Positions 1-13,700 of a stretch of DNA of 64,000 nucleotides are shown piece after piece. The translations under genes and the position numbers were made by a program. Position 1 is the first letter of the stretch. The number at the start of each line of letters is the position of its first letter. The stretch comes from Doris montereyensis (lineage: Eukaryota > Mollusca > Gastropoda > Nudibranchia > Dorididae): positions 93,501-157,500 of the forward strand of contig JAXRKP010000318.1 of the NCBI GenBank assembly GCA_037039925.1. The letters are read 5' to 3'. The notes beneath the pieces are model-generated. The model did not search any database. It saw only the letters and a list, made by a program, of their open reading frames with translations, and was not told the DNA's origin.

Positions 1-589
1 TGTAAACATGAACTCATTGTTCAAACTAAGTCTAAATCCTAGCTTCACCCGTTGCACACACTTATTTTTTCATGTAAATGAATGGGGCAATCCCTTACTG
101 TAAGAAGGTCATTTCCGGTAACACCGCGAGCTCTACTTGTTAATAAGTGTTTGATAGGGGGTAAGGAGGGGTTAGCCTGATTGTGATAACAGATCCCTTT
201 TCTAAACGTTTTCATTATTTTTCTTTTTTCTTTGCTTCATTTATTTATTAAATTCTAGAAGTCAATCTTTTAAAATTTGCTTGCGTTTTACTCAGATCTA
301 GATCTACATGCATTTCAGATAATTTGTGATACATATATACAACATCTGCCTAAACATTATAAATGCAGTACATAGAATATAGAGTAATATCAGTACAGCT
401 TGTCAGTTCTGTTTGATGTGTCTGTTAAAGTTCTCTTTATTGCAATAAAATTTTCAACAAAAGTTTCATTTCAATAAAAATTAAATGCTATTTGTGCCAT
501 ACAATAACTAACAAGAATCTGTTATGATCGTATTAAATTAAAGAAATATGTTTAAGGAACCAACAATAAATCACTCCTAGGTAATAGTA
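1..589. other. No gene seen
   Basis: AT-rich non-coding DNA. The only notable feature is a short AGATCTAGATCT motif near 295-306, which recurs at 25549-25566 and several times at 40567-40725. No open frame or splice-bounded exon is supported. Confidence 0.6.
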
Positions 590-3110
590 GCTTTCTAAAT
601 TCTCCTGGCCAATTTAAGATTTTGTTTTAGCTTCCTAAGTTACAAGCATTGTTTTGGTGTTCTTTGCATTTACTCTCATTCCTCTTTATTTAATTCATTA
701 TTCATCATGTTGGTATTCGACTGAAGGTCCCTTTCTGATTTTCCAACAGAACTAAATCATCAGCAAATGAAAGTATTGCTACATTTACCGGTTTGAGCTC
801 CCACATACCTACGTTTATTTTCTTCAATTTTGAGGATGCTTTTGCGACTGAATCCATAAATGTGATAAACAAAAGAGGACTTAGGATACAACAACCCTGT
901 CTTACTCCTATATCTACATCAAATTCTTCAGATACATTTCCAGCTACTCTCGCTGCACATGTTGGTTTATTGTAAAAACTTTTAATGGCTTCTAATAAAT
1001 GAATGTTATAGTTCATTACTTCTCACAGTGTCAAATGCCTTTTCTAAGTCAATAAACCATAGGTGAAAGTCAATGTTTCTCTCAATGATTTTTTTCTATT
1101 ATTTGTCTAATTGTAAATATGTGGTCTTGTACACTTTTTCCTGGTCCAAATCTCTTCTGGTGTTCTTCAATCCTCTAATCTTTTCCTGGTACGCTAAGTA
1201 GTGATATCCCTCTATAGTTTGAGCATTCCATAGTTGATCCTTTCTTGTGTATTGGTACTACCGTTCCCTTCTTCCAGTCGTCTGGCACCTGTTTTGACTT
1301 CCATGCTTGTTGACATATTGCATGTAGTAGATTGTCTGCCTCTCTCCCTTGGTTTTTAATCATTTCTGGATAAACTTGATCTGCTCCTGGAGCCTTTCCT
1401 AATTTCACTTTTCTTATAGCTGTTTGGATTTCTTCCATTGAGATATCTACATCTGCAGCTGTCTCATCTGGATTACTTGTTACTCTTACTAATTGATCTG
1501 TACTCCTTGTTTCATATGCTCTGGAGGGATTATGTAATTGTTGAAAATACTTTCTCCACGTTTCCATAAATTCGCTGTCTTCTTTCATTATTTCTCCTTT
1601 GGCGTTCTTAATTTGTTATATTGGGCATGCTTTGGTCTTTCTCATACTCTTCATTGCTCCTCAGAACAGCTTTTGATTTCCTTGATAGCTTTCTTGAAGT
1701 CTTTGTCCAAACTCTTTCCACTGTTCCTGTTTTTGCTTTCCTAACTTTCTCTTTGGTGATACTTCTTTTACTCACGTAATCTTTCCTTTCCTCTGGCCTC
1801 TTTGTTTGCAAGTATTTCTTCCAGGCATCCTTCTTTTCTTTGATTTTAGTCTTGACATTCTTATTCGACCATGCAGTTCTTTTCCTATCTCCTTTAATTT
1901 GTTTCCTACTACAGACCTCTTCAGTACAACTAAGCAGTGTTTCTTTATACATTTTTGCCATTTTTCTTCTATTGTGCTATCCTTCAGATCGATCTGCCTT
2001 TCACTGATAAATATTTTTAGCCTGGATTGGTATATCTGTTTTACTATTGGTTTATTTAATTCTTCTATTTTGAGTTTAGTAGCTTTCTTCTCTTTCCTTT
2101 TCTGTTTGTTTTTTTCAGTTATAAATCTCATTTTGGCAATCACTAGGCGATGGTTACTAAATATTTCAGCTCCTCTGTTTACTCTTGCATCCATTGTACT
2201 GTAAAAAGGGAGCTGCTTATTATTATGTAGTCTATGATTGATTTTTCACATCTGTCTTCATTTACTCTTGTATATTTGTGGATATCTTTATGAGAAAAAT
2301 ATCTGTTAGCTATTTTCATGTTATTCTTTAGGCAAAGATCTATTAGTCTCGCTCCATTTGGAGAAGTTGTTGTCTGTCCTTCTTTACCTATTACTCCTCC
2401 CGATGTTCCTACATTGTTGCCTACTCTAGCGCTTAAATCTCCTAACCATTAGTTCCTGTTGTGGTTTGAGATCTGCAGCAATTTGTAAATCGTTTTCGGA
2501 GATATTTTTTTCTTCTTTGGTGTTAATTATTTAATTTCTCTTCCTTCTGGTTTAATATTCACCTCGAATAGCCGTGGGCTTGTAAATTTCCATCTTTCTA
2601 GTAGCTTTTCATGCCTTTTATGCATTAGTAGGCCTACTTCTGCTCTAGCTTTATTTATCTTTGACATGTACTCTCCTGAGAAGATTAAAGTATGATTTGG
2701 TCCTACATTTTCTATTCCTTGTCCGTTTTTCCTTGTTTTTGTAATGGTCAAAATGTCTACTTTGAATTTGTTCATTTCTTTAGCTAATTCTAGCTCTTTT
2801 CCATTTATTGCCCTAATATTCCATGTTCCAAAAATCACAGTCCGTGTTCTTTTCTAGAGTCGTCATGGAAAGTTCAATCCGGGTGTATCATCATTTGGAT
2901 AAGCAGGGATTAGCCCACTGTACCCTAGGTAGATGGTGGGGCTGCCACCTTGAGGCCCCTTACCAGGCCTTGTTATTTTTTGTCAGGGTTAACTCCCTTA
3001 GCCTTTGGTCAACCAAGACCGACATGTAAGGCAGCAGGTTGTTATATTCTGTCAGAGTTAACTCCCTTAGCCTTGGGTCAACCAAGAGCCACCTGTAAGG
3101 CAGCAGGAGA
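590..3110 (-). mobile_element. Decayed LINE (non-LTR retrotransposon), endonuclease plus reverse transcriptase
   Basis: Read on the minus strand, this is a broken ORF2 of a non-LTR retrotransposon. The piece at 2838-2527 begins like an APE-type endonuclease (GTWNIR, then a TKTRKNGQG stretch). The piece at 2194-1772 carries the endonuclease C-terminus (VNRGAEIFSNHRLV). The piece at 1588-1175 is the RT N-terminus ([28 protein letters not shown]). The piece at 1016-705 has GVRQGC and the catalytic FADD box. Degraded RT continues to about 590. Frameshifts and stops break the frame, so it is not autonomous. Compared with a relative at 26.8 kb it lacks about 55 bp near 1190. I cannot place its clade firmly. 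Confidence 0.88.
2970..3107. repeat. Two tandem ~69-bp units at the LINE 5' end
   Basis: Two adjacent units (about 2970-3038 and 3039-3107) share the core GTTAACTCCCTTAGCCTT and end in TGTAAGGCAGCAGG. They lie upstream of the LINE endonuclease start on the minus strand, where LINE 5' UTR or promoter monomers are expected. That role is inferred. Confidence 0.75.
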
Positions 3111-3776
3111 CTCTGGAGGGCGGGACCGCCTAATTCCCGTACAAGTGCTTACCTGTCTACTGTCCGGATATTTCAATATAATATGTCAAATATAAGGAAC
3201 TTGCAGAAATTTGCATATTATGAGTTGTAACGTATGTATTTTTCACCAGTCTTTCAAATCCTATTGCCATGATATAAAACTAAGCACAGCAACAGAAACA
3301 TAATTAAAAAAGGCAAAGATGACCAAAACTCAATGAAATGTGAGTCTACATCTAGAGCCATGAAATTGATGCTTCAAAAACGAATACAATTACTATGAAA
3401 AACGTATTCTCTGAGAGTTTCTTATATTTCAATTTTTATCATCCAAATTGACGATGACTTAAAATAAGCTGTGATGTGATTCATTGATGGTTCTTTAAAA
3501 TGTATTTCTTTCATTTTATTTTTATTATTCGAGTCATGTCTATGGAAACTTGTTGTAAGTAGCATCATGTTTAACAAACACTGGCATGTTCTCTCTAACA
3601 GGATCAAGTTATTATTGAACATGGAATGACAAGAGTCAAACAGGTTAGTCACTCATGCTTTAACTCTTAAGAAGAATGTGTCATGTAGTAATGTAGGTTA
3701 AAGTAAAACATTTTACCTGAATTGTTCTTGTTCAGTTATATTTTGTCTTTGATAATTTGAATTAAAAACATATTAT

Positions 3777-3902
3777 AAGAAAGATAAACAGTTCACACTC
3801 AACAGTCTTAATTGGTTATATCCAGTCTTCATAGTCTCCTCATATTCATTTTTAAGAAAGACAAACGATTCACACTCATCAGTCTTAATTGGTTATATCC
3901 AG
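3777..3902. repeat. Imperfect direct repeat, 77-bp period
   Basis: Units at 3777-3825 and 3854-3902 share AGTCTTAATTGGTTATATCC and a preceding AAGAAAGA.AAAC block, with a few substitutions. This is a local duplication with no coding potential. Confidence 0.8.
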
Positions 3903-3995
3903 GCCTCGAAGTATCCTCAAATCTCCTTTAAAAAAAATTATCGTGTCAAATCTCCTTAAAAGTCTCTCTCAAATTTAACAAAAAGTGTCTCAAAA

Positions 3996-4175
3996 TTAAA
4001 CGTTTTTACTCCCAAGCTTGTGCTTGTACCCATTTACAACTGTGTCGTGAGGAAAATGAGTGTTTCGTGCCTTTTCCAAGGAACACAAAGTTGGGTCTAG
4101 CTTTGCGAGGATTAGAACCCGGGACCTCATGATCCCAAGTCCAGCAGCCTAACCACTCAGCCACCTGGCATCGGT
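3996..4175 (-). mobile_element. tRNA-derived SINE, family 1
   Basis: On the minus strand the head reads like a tRNA gene: GGTGGCTGAGTGGTTAGG (A-box-like), then GGGTTCTAATCC (B-box-like). The body ends with a 'gggtacaagcac' segment. Relatives sit at 12845-13145, 16366-16572 and 52555-52862. It is non-coding. Confidence 0.75.
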
Positions 4176-4746
4176 CACGTGTATATTTTTTTTCTTTTGG
4201 TCTTTGATGTGAGATGTTTTTGCTCCGCGTATGTCACATAATTCTCCTCAAATTTTACAAAAATCTCCTCAAATCTCCTAAAACAAAATGGTAATCCTAA
4301 GTGCTACTAGGCCTGTATATATCTGAACTGTTTTGAAACGCAAGTTAGGCGTTAAAGTGTGGCAAATTTGCAATAGGTTACTTTCAAACAGTTCTAGTCT
4401 CTATTTCTTTTAAATATTTTAGCTCCTTGTTTCATTTTTGCTTTTTTTCCACTGCATGATTTCTAAAAATGATTTTTGTTGTTGTTTTTGTTGGTTTAGT
4501 TTTTGGGTGATGATGGGTAAGGGAGGGAAGTTGTTCAATTTCATTAACAAAATGATTCCTTGCCTGTGTTTCTCTCTTCAGCCCTTTCATTTGTAAACTG
4601 ATCGTCGATTGATACATTTTTTACTGATGGAAGTGATATGCTGCAAAGATCAGTTGTGATCATGAGTGGTGATCCTGAGAGCCACGTCCCTTTTCCCGAC
4701 GTCCCCCTCACTGTCATCTGTGCCACAAACTTCTCACTTTTCCACC

Positions 4747-7700
4747 ATGGCTAGTATAGACGTAAAGCCAAAAATGTTAGGTGGGCGGGAGAGGCCTATA
4801 TATAAACATGCTCAACATGCGCACAAAGCCTTCGACTCTTTGAATGAAATGAGAAGGTAAAGTATTGGATTCTATGACATATTGGGAAAGTCATACGTAT
4901 ATGTTTTAATGAAACAGCATGTGAATTAAAATGTGTGTGTGTGTAGTTGTGAAAATTACAGATATGTAGGTTGAAAAGTGATCACTTTGGATCTGTCACT
5001 GCTCACAACTTAAATGCTATTAACATTGAATCATAGTCATAGTGTAGCCCTTGCCTAAAATCTGTTTGTATCTTCATCCCTGGTCAAAACTATCCTCATT
5101 TATACTTTCTTTAAACTCAGCATTGTAAACACTAATTCTTAATAATTTTATTTTTATCCTTTTCATGTGGGGTTTTGTTGGGGGGTGATCATGTGTCAAA
5201 GCGCTTTGAGACCTCATTTGAAAAGTGCTATATAAATGATGATATATTATAAAATATGGCAGTTTATTTCAATAATTTGCTCGTATTGAAAGACTACAAA
5301 TATTCAGTGATCATCTTTGTACTGTGGATTTTATATTGTTTTCTGAAGTGAAATTAGTGTAAAACTTTTAAAGGACGTTCTCTGTCAATTGTTTCTTCTT
5401 TCATCACAGGATGGGTCTGTTATGTGACGTCTGCCTTGTTGCTGGAGATTTAGAGTTACATTGCCACAAATCTGTGCTAGCTGCCTGCAGCCTGTATTTC
5501 TATGCCATGTTTACCAATAAAATGACAGAATCAAAGGCTAACCGCATAACTTTACAAGAGATCGACCCCTCTGCCCTCTCATTGTTGATTGACTTTGTGT
5601 ACACGTCAGAAATTCATGTGACAGAGGATAATGTTCAGGTATAATAGGATAATTATAGGAACATACTGCTTTTTTTTTAATGTATAAGTGTGTTTTTCAT
5701 GTGAAGTTTTAATTGTATTACAGTTGAGGAAACAACAATATTTGATAAACTGACAGCATGCCTTATTTTTCCTACAAAGAGGTGAAAGTCATTTATTGTG
5801 ATATGTTTTTTTTTAGCAGGGGGGGGGGTTATTTTTGTAATTTGTTTTGTTGCTTGTTGCTTGAGAAGGATATGTTTATTACTAACATCTTAATTCTTAT
5901 CTTTCATTTCTTTAACTTTCGAATTTATTTTATTCGTTTTTCATGTCTTGTTGATGGAGCATTGTATAACTATCTTTTTTTTTTATAAATAGACTTGATT
6001 CGGGTTTGAAAAGAGTAAATAATTTGAAAGTAACCATACTCTTATATTCAAAAATATTTATTTTTTTTTCTTTTATTCAGACTCTTCTACCAGCAGCAAA
6101 TATTTTACAAATTACAGAAGTACGAGATGCATGTTGTGACTTTCTTCAAGCTCAGCTTCATCCCTCCAATAGTTTAGGAATCCGAGACTTCGCTGACTTA
6201 CATGCTTGTCAAGACTTGCACAGCTATGCTCAAACATATACGGAGCAACATTTTACGTAAGTTTTACAAATGGGAGTTTTATGTACTTTTCTTCCCATTC
6301 TAATCAGCCCCTCAGTTGCTGTTTGTTATTTCACAGTTTCTTAAGTTGTGACCCCCTTTTTTTCTAGCTAAAAATTACAATAAATTTGCTTGTCCGTGTC
6401 TGCTCAGCTCAAGTTCAGTCTTTTCGTGCAGATACCATCATTCTTGAAGATTTTTATAATAAAGGCTGGGTCTTTTATTATGTAGCTAAATTACTCATCA
6501 TCACAAATTCATTTACAATATTATTCTGTGTGTTTTCATTGATTTTTTTAAGTGAGGCCGTGCATTATGATGAATTTCTGTCGATGGGAATAGAAGCTGT
6601 CTGTAAACTCATCTCCAGTGACCGGTTAACTGTGACATCAGAAGAACAGGTATGAGATTTTCCGCTTTATCTGTATTTTTAAAACTTATTGATCTTTCTA
6701 CGGTGAAATTTGTCTCAATTCAAACATGATCAATTGTCTTTCTTGTTTTTCTTTTTACAAATTTGGTTATACAAATTCAATGCTGCAGTTTTCATGTCAT
6801 CAATCATGATTTTCCAAGAATATTCTCTCTTTACAACCCAAACTCATTTTCAAGGATTTTTCTTTCTTACGGCTAGTTTAATCCCTGACGTCATTGAAAA
6901 TGTAGCGTTTCATTCATGACTTCTGTTTAATTGTTCCATTCAGTTCATTCTTCTATAGATTCTGACTTATTCCGCTTCGTTTCGTCTGGAACATAGGGCA
7001 TTGGCGACATTCCTCCATCCACCCTGTTCACTCTTTTCTTAGCTTTGCCCATGACCAACCTGCTGCCTTGGCCTCCTCTTCAACAGATCTTCTTTAGGTC
7101 GTTTTTGGTCTGCCCACTTTTCTCTTTCCCTTGAGGGTTCCAGTTGAGTGACTTGCTGGTGACATTGTCTTGTGATTTTCTCAAGGTGTGTCCGATCCAG
7201 TCCCATTTCCTCTGGGATATCTCCTGGTTGATGGGATTCTGTTTGGTCTTCTTCCAGAGGTCAAAATTAGTATTTTTTTTAATGTGGCTATTGGATCTTA
7301 AGGGTGTATCATAGACTGGTTGTGACTTCCAGAGAGGTCAGAGGCTTCTAAATGGGAATCTTGCTTTGTTGATTCTGCTTCTTACATTTTCATCAGCTCC
7401 TCTTCTTTTGTGACCACGCTGCCCAGGTGGGTGAATTTTTCTCTTCCTTTGATGACTGCCCCACCCAGTTGGACTTGATCCTTCTGACTTTGTGAAAGCC
7501 CTCTTGGAAGGCCAGTTTTTCCTGCCTCCTTGGCTAATTTTTCCAATTTCAACTGTGCATCTTGTTGTTGGTGAGACAGAAGGCTGATGTCATCTGTGAA
7601 GTCTAGGTCTTAGAGTTGTCTCATGAAGGTCCACTGTATTTCTGTTCTACTGTCTTCTGTAGTTTGTTTCATCACCAAATCGATAAAGATTAGAAACATC

Positions 7701-10700
7701 AGTGGAGAGAGACTCCTGCCTTTACTTCAAATGGATCTGATAGTTTCCCGCTGTGGATGACTCTGTAAGTGGAATCTTCATACACTTGCTGTATAAGTTT
7801 GGTTAGTTTAGGTGTGATGCTATAATGTTTTATCAATATCCAGATCACTCCTGTGCCTATGCTATAAAAGCTTTCTCAAAATCCACAAATGTGATGTAGA
7901 GAGGGTCCTGCCACTCTTTGGACTGCTGAAATGTGATTTCGAGTGTAGCAATGTCCTGAATGTCAATGTAGACCATGGCTTGTCCTGACGAAATTCTGCC
8001 TGTTCTTTCCAGTTGTCTGTTGACTGTATTTTTTAAAATCTTTTAAGATGATTCTGCAGAGAATTTTGCTGGGAATAGACAGTAGCATGATGCCCCTCCA
8101 ATTGCCACATATAGAGAGGTCTCCTTTTTTGGGAAGTTTAACCAGATAGTATGTCTTCCAATCTGAAGGTAGTATTTCTTCTGTCTGTATCTTCTGAAAG
8201 AAGGGATGAAGCATTTCTTTGGTTGTGATGGGGTTTGGATTTGTGTTCCTTCTCTACTGTGGGTATAACAGGGATTTCTGGTGGTGGTGCTCTATTAAGA
8301 ATTTCTTGGAAGTACTCTCCCCACCGTTTTTTTTGGTCCGCTTCGTGGCTAATGATGTGCCCATGCTTGTCTTTGACTGAATGCATTGGATTCCTTCTTT
8401 TTCCAGAGAGGGTTCTGGTGATTTCATACACTTGCTTCATGTTTCGTTGTTGTGCTGCTACCTCTGCCTCCTCAGCCATTTCATGAAGTTGTTGTCTCTT
8501 GTCTGACTTCACATTCTTTTTTACTTCCTTATCTTTAACTCAGTAATAAGCTTGCAGTTTTATCTTTTCTTGTTGGTCCTGGGTCTGGTTAATCTTCTAT
8601 TTAATCTATTTTCTTTCTTCCTGATAGTCATTCCTGTTTTCCTTCTTGCCTAAAATATTGGAGCATATGGTTGCCCATGTATCCCTCAATTTTTCCCAAT
8701 GGACTTCGACGGAGTCTTCGATTAAATCTGATAGAGCTTGAAATCTGTTCTGTAGATGGTATTTATATTCATTCGCTTTTTTGATGTCCTGGGGCTCTGC
8801 ACATTGGATTTTGTGTGCTGTCTATTTGCAGTGTCCCTAAAAGCTTTTAGCCTTATTCTAAAGGTTCCCAAAACCAGGTGATGGTCTGACACTGCATCTG
8901 CTCCTCATTTCACTCTTACGTCTAAGGGGCTCCTCCTCCATTTCTTAGATATACTGATGTGGTTGATCTGAGTTTTGGTCCGACCATCCGTTGAGATCCA
9001 AGTTGCCTTATGTATTCTTTTGTGTAGGCATAGGGTTCCTCCAATGATTAGATCATGAAAAGCACAGAAGTCTGGGAAAAGTTCACCATTTTTATTATAC
9101 AAGGCCAGAGCATACCATAATATTTTCCTTTCTTGTATTTTTTACTCCTGCCTTAGCATTAAAGTTGTCTATGATAATCTTTAGATCTTTTCTACGTGCA
9201 TGATCCAGTACTGATTGCAAGCTGTTGTAGAAATCTTCCTCTGCGGTGTTTGCTGGTGCATAACATTGAATTATGGTTGTCTTCCTTTCTGTTGAATTGA
9301 ATCTGGCTGAGAGTATTTTTGGTAAACTTTGTTCCCATTGTATCAGGGCTCTGTTTACATCTGCGGATAGTAGCAATGCCACTCCTTAACTGTGGTCTTC
9401 ATGGCCAGAGTAAATGATAATGTCTCCAGAATTGAGTCTTGTTAATCCTGTATCATTCCATTGTGTTTAGCAGAGCCCAAGAACTTTGATGTTGTACCTT
9501 TTCATCTCTGCTGTCCCTTGCGCTGTCTTTCTGCTCTGGAATAGCTCCTCTTTTCACCTGCTAGTCATGTCACCAATTGTATTGGGGTATTTTCTAAGGA
9601 CTTGAATTCCCATTGAACAATCATACCCCACCCTCAATGACTGGCGCCAGATTTGTCAGCAACTGCTTATTGTTTATTCGCAACTAACTCTTATATCTAA
9701 CGGTGTACCCCCATCAGCAACATGGAGACACGCCTGGTAGGGGATGGTCGCCCCCACAGGCCTATAGATTTTACCTTTGTGCTTTTGTAAAAAGTGTAAA
9801 AAAAAAAAATTCTTGGTCTTTTAGGAATAAAAAGGTTTTTTTTTCGCCTGTCCTTTTTAACTGATTGTGTGATTTCTGTAACATTATTCCAAATTTGGTT
9901 TTAATTTTTTAATTTAGGTTTATGAAGCAGTGATGTCTTGGGTGCACCATAATTTGCCTGCACGTCAAGACTATGTAGAAAGACTATTAGAAAATGTTCG
10001 CTACCGCTGATGAATCAAGAATACATCATTCAAAAAGTGGAAGAAGAACCCTCGTGAAAGCAAATTCTAGGTGAGTGTGGTCTAAATTCATTTTGTTTTC
10101 CAAATCATTGCATAGATACCCGGTACCCTAGACACAGCTAGAAAACAACTTGTAGACCATATCAGTATGTTGATTTTCTTTTCCAAGCCATCGTGCTTCA
10201 AAATGGTCAGTCTCTTACCTTCATGTCAGCATGATTTATAGGATTTCTGAAAGAATTTAAGGACTTATTTAGTTGGATAAGTGTCAGTGGTTCTAATTAT
10301 TTCTATATCATTTTCACACCTTATGTCATTTGTTTAGGCTATCTGTCTGTGTATGAGCTGGAGCCTGACATGGGTCCATTACACTAATGAAGCAAACTGT
10401 TGAACTTCAAACAAAATGCTCAGAAAACATATTTATATTTTCTTGTGTGGGGGGGGGTGTTTGTTATTGGATTTGTTTTTTGTTTGTTGGTTGTTTCGTC
10501 GAGGTGGGGAAATTCAGGTGTTGTGTTTTTGTGGTGTGGAGGTGGGATATTTGGGTAGTGTTTTGTAGCTGGGGTTTTTTTAATTTTATATATAGACTCT
10601 TTCTATGTATATTTTTTTTAAATTATTTGATCATACACAAAACACCTTCATAAAGAAAGCTATACAGTTTTCAAAGATCAATATTTATCTTGCAATTGTC

Positions 10701-13700
10701 TTAATACATCTTTGTAACCATCATTTTGCAGGTGTAAAGACTATCTTATAGAGGCTATGAAATATCATTTACTCAAGTCTGATCAAAAACTTTTATACAA
10801 AACTCCAAGAACTCAACCAAGAAATCCTATTGGCTTACCTAAAGTAAGTACGGTTAAAAAATGGTATCAACTTTGTCTGAACAGTATCCCAACTAAATAA
10901 GGGGTAACATACTGTATTTTTTAATAAATCATATATCAATTTTAAGGTCACTATGTGTACTATATTGTCAAATATATCCATGAGTGCTTTTAGCCTACCA
11001 ATAGAGTGTTCTTTTTTCATTACATCAGTAATCTGAAGTTTAACATTGTCACTACAATTAATTTTTTATAGGGAAGCTTTTTTTATGTGGACATTTTGGT
11101 TTCTCTATTTTAAGTCAGTCATGTATGAGTCTTTTAAAAAAAAATCTTTGGAACTTGTCATTTACATAAATTGTCTGTGTTTCATTTTAGATCTTGCTAG
11201 TTATTGGAGGACAGGCTCCTAAAGCAATCCGAAGTGTAGAATGCTATGATTTTCAAGAGGAAAGGTGGTACCAGTTAGCAGAGATGCCATCAAGAAGATG
11301 CCGTTGTGGTGAGATACACATACATTGCTTGTCTCTTAAAATGCTGCATTGTTAAATGGACACAATTGTTTTATTCTTCTTCTTCTTCTCCTTCACCTCT
11401 GTGAAAACCCCTGGTTTTGGAGGACCAATGCACAGTTACGTCTTTTATTATCCTAATAAATTGAAAGCAGTCTACTAAATGTGTCAATGTTAGTAGAATC
11501 GATGGTATCTTGACTGAGAGAGTTCAAGAAATGGGTGGTGGATGGAAGAAACGAGGGCATATGAATGTTATTGGGTTGGTTTGGGGGGGGGGGGGTTTTC
11601 TAGCCTAGATGAAATCCATCCTCTTTAACAATTATTTATTTTGGTATTGTTGTTTCTGTGCATAAAATGGTATGCTTTCTTCAGCAAAAAAAATAAATTC
11701 TTACTGTCATGAAGGTTTCCTGTCCATTATTTTACTTGAATCTTGAGATGACTTTATTAAAGGATTTTAAATCTTTTACTTTCGCAGGAGTTGCAGTAGT
11801 GAATGGTTTGGTATATGCTGTGGGAGGATTCAACGGTTCTTTACGTGTAAGAAGTATTGATGTCTACGACCCTTTAAAAGACACCTGGAACTCCTGTCCC
11901 AGCATGGAAGCAAGGCGAAGCACACTGGGTGTGGCTGTGCTAAATGGCAACATCTACGCTGTGGGTGGATTTGATGGAGCTGCAGGTAAAGTTGTTTGTT
12001 TGAAGACTATTTTATTATAACAATAATAACAATAATAATGATACAGGTGTAGTGTGTGTGTGTTGTTGACAGATGGTGATGTGAGGAATGAGGGATCCAT
12101 GCAGTGAGCTGACAACTTTTAAACTTGTACTCAAAGTTTAAAGGCAAGTAAAGACATAAGGAAAAAAGCTTAATGCTCCTCAAACAGCAATTACGGCTAT
12201 TGCCTTTGGACAGTTGAGTTCCTTATCTCGCTCAACTTAATGCTGATATTATCAGAGAGATTTGGTAGTCCAGAGGCAAGGCGTCAGCCTCTCAACCAAA
12301 AGGTGTGGCCTCAAGCCCCAAAGGTTAAAAAAAACTTCCTTGAGGTCTGTAATTTTTAGTAACATCTACCCCCTTAGTCTGAGTAGGTGGATCGACACCA
12401 AGTTCCAAAGGAGACAGATGATAAAAAGGAGGTCCTGTGTGCAGATCCAAACATTCTGTGCAAGTTAAAGATCCCTTGGATGTTTCATGGTCAATCAGGG
12501 TAAAATAAAATATCCTACCAAAAACCCCCGAGATCACCTTAGACATGTGGATGTGGGTAAAATCAAATCAAACTTATATTATCAGTATGACTTCCACTAT
12601 GCTTCAGTGTTACCGCCTATAATATTGAAACAGGATTTCCCTTCCTTCTTGGCGAATCCTTTGAACAGGATGAAGCATACAATACATAAAATGAAAGTAG
12701 AGCTCTTCCTTCACAGAAATTTACTGAAATTAGCCTTGTTGCTTCTTAATCTGTGAAGCTTTTAAACGATGTTACAAATCTCTAGGTTGAAGCAACAAAA
12801 CTGAATTCTATGTGAGGTAATAAAGATGTGTTTCACAACTAACGTGTGTGGTGTCGATAGTCGAGTGGTTAGGATGCCAGACTTGGGACCATGAGGTTCT
12901 GGGCTCAAATTCTAGCAATGCTAGGTCCAGTATTGTGTTCCTTGTGAAAGACACGTAACACACATTTGCCCCACTCGACCCAGCTTCAAATGGGTACAAG
13001 CACTCTTTTGGTAGTAAAAACCTGTGTCATATTACTAGTGTCCTGTCCAGGAGGTGATTATTATCACCTGTTCTGCTTTGTGCTACAGAAACCAGGATAA
13101 GCTCTGGCTCTATGGGCCATAATGGTCTTGAAGGAACTTTAGTTACAACTTAAGCATTTGTTGTGGTAACAATGTATGGAAATGTATTATCTGCTGCAGG
13201 ACTTGACACGGCAGAGTACTTTGACGTGAGGGCAGGCCAGTGGAAGTCCATGAGCAGCATGAGCACCAGGCGGAGCAGTGTTGGAGTCGGAGTTGTTGGA
13301 GGTAACTTGCATTGCGGTGTTTGGTCGGGGCTTTTGGGGTTTAGAGAAGGTGTTTTAGATCTTTTCCTGGATGGTGCTGGATTTGGGGGGGGGGGGGGGG
13401 GGGGGTTCATTTTCATGGACAGGGAGAGAAACAAATTTTAATTCTTTATTTTGATAGTAGATCTGTGTGCTTCTTTTCACCTTCACTCTTTTTTAATTGG
13501 GAGACTCAGGTAGTCCAGAGGCAAAGTGTCGGCCTCTCAACCGAAAGTTAGTGCATGTTTTGCATGTCCAAAATCTCTTGGCAATTGAAAGCTTTGCCTG
13601 AATTAAATTCAAGAGTCTAACCCACACCCTGAGGTCACCTTGCATGGTGGATGTGGGTAGACACTCAAAGCAGCAAAGAAAGCATATCAGCTGGGTTTTT

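Noticed and set aside
1806..2204. 132-codon plus-strand hydrophobic frame
   Set aside because: Antisense shadow of the LINE endonuclease/linker on the minus strand.
3996..4175. A functional tRNA gene
   Set aside because: A- and B-box-like segments exist, but there is no cloverleaf, and several diverged copies with a shared non-tRNA body mark it as a SINE.
4666..4746. Upstream in-frame extension of KLHL exon 1
   Set aside because: It would need a GTG start; the ATG at 4747 has a near-ideal context and fits the family's N-terminus.
13163..13434. Frame continuing past KLHL exon 9 into a Gly-rich stretch
   Set aside because: The donor AG|GTAACT at 13301/13302 ends the exon; the Gly stretch is the 21-bp G run in the intron.
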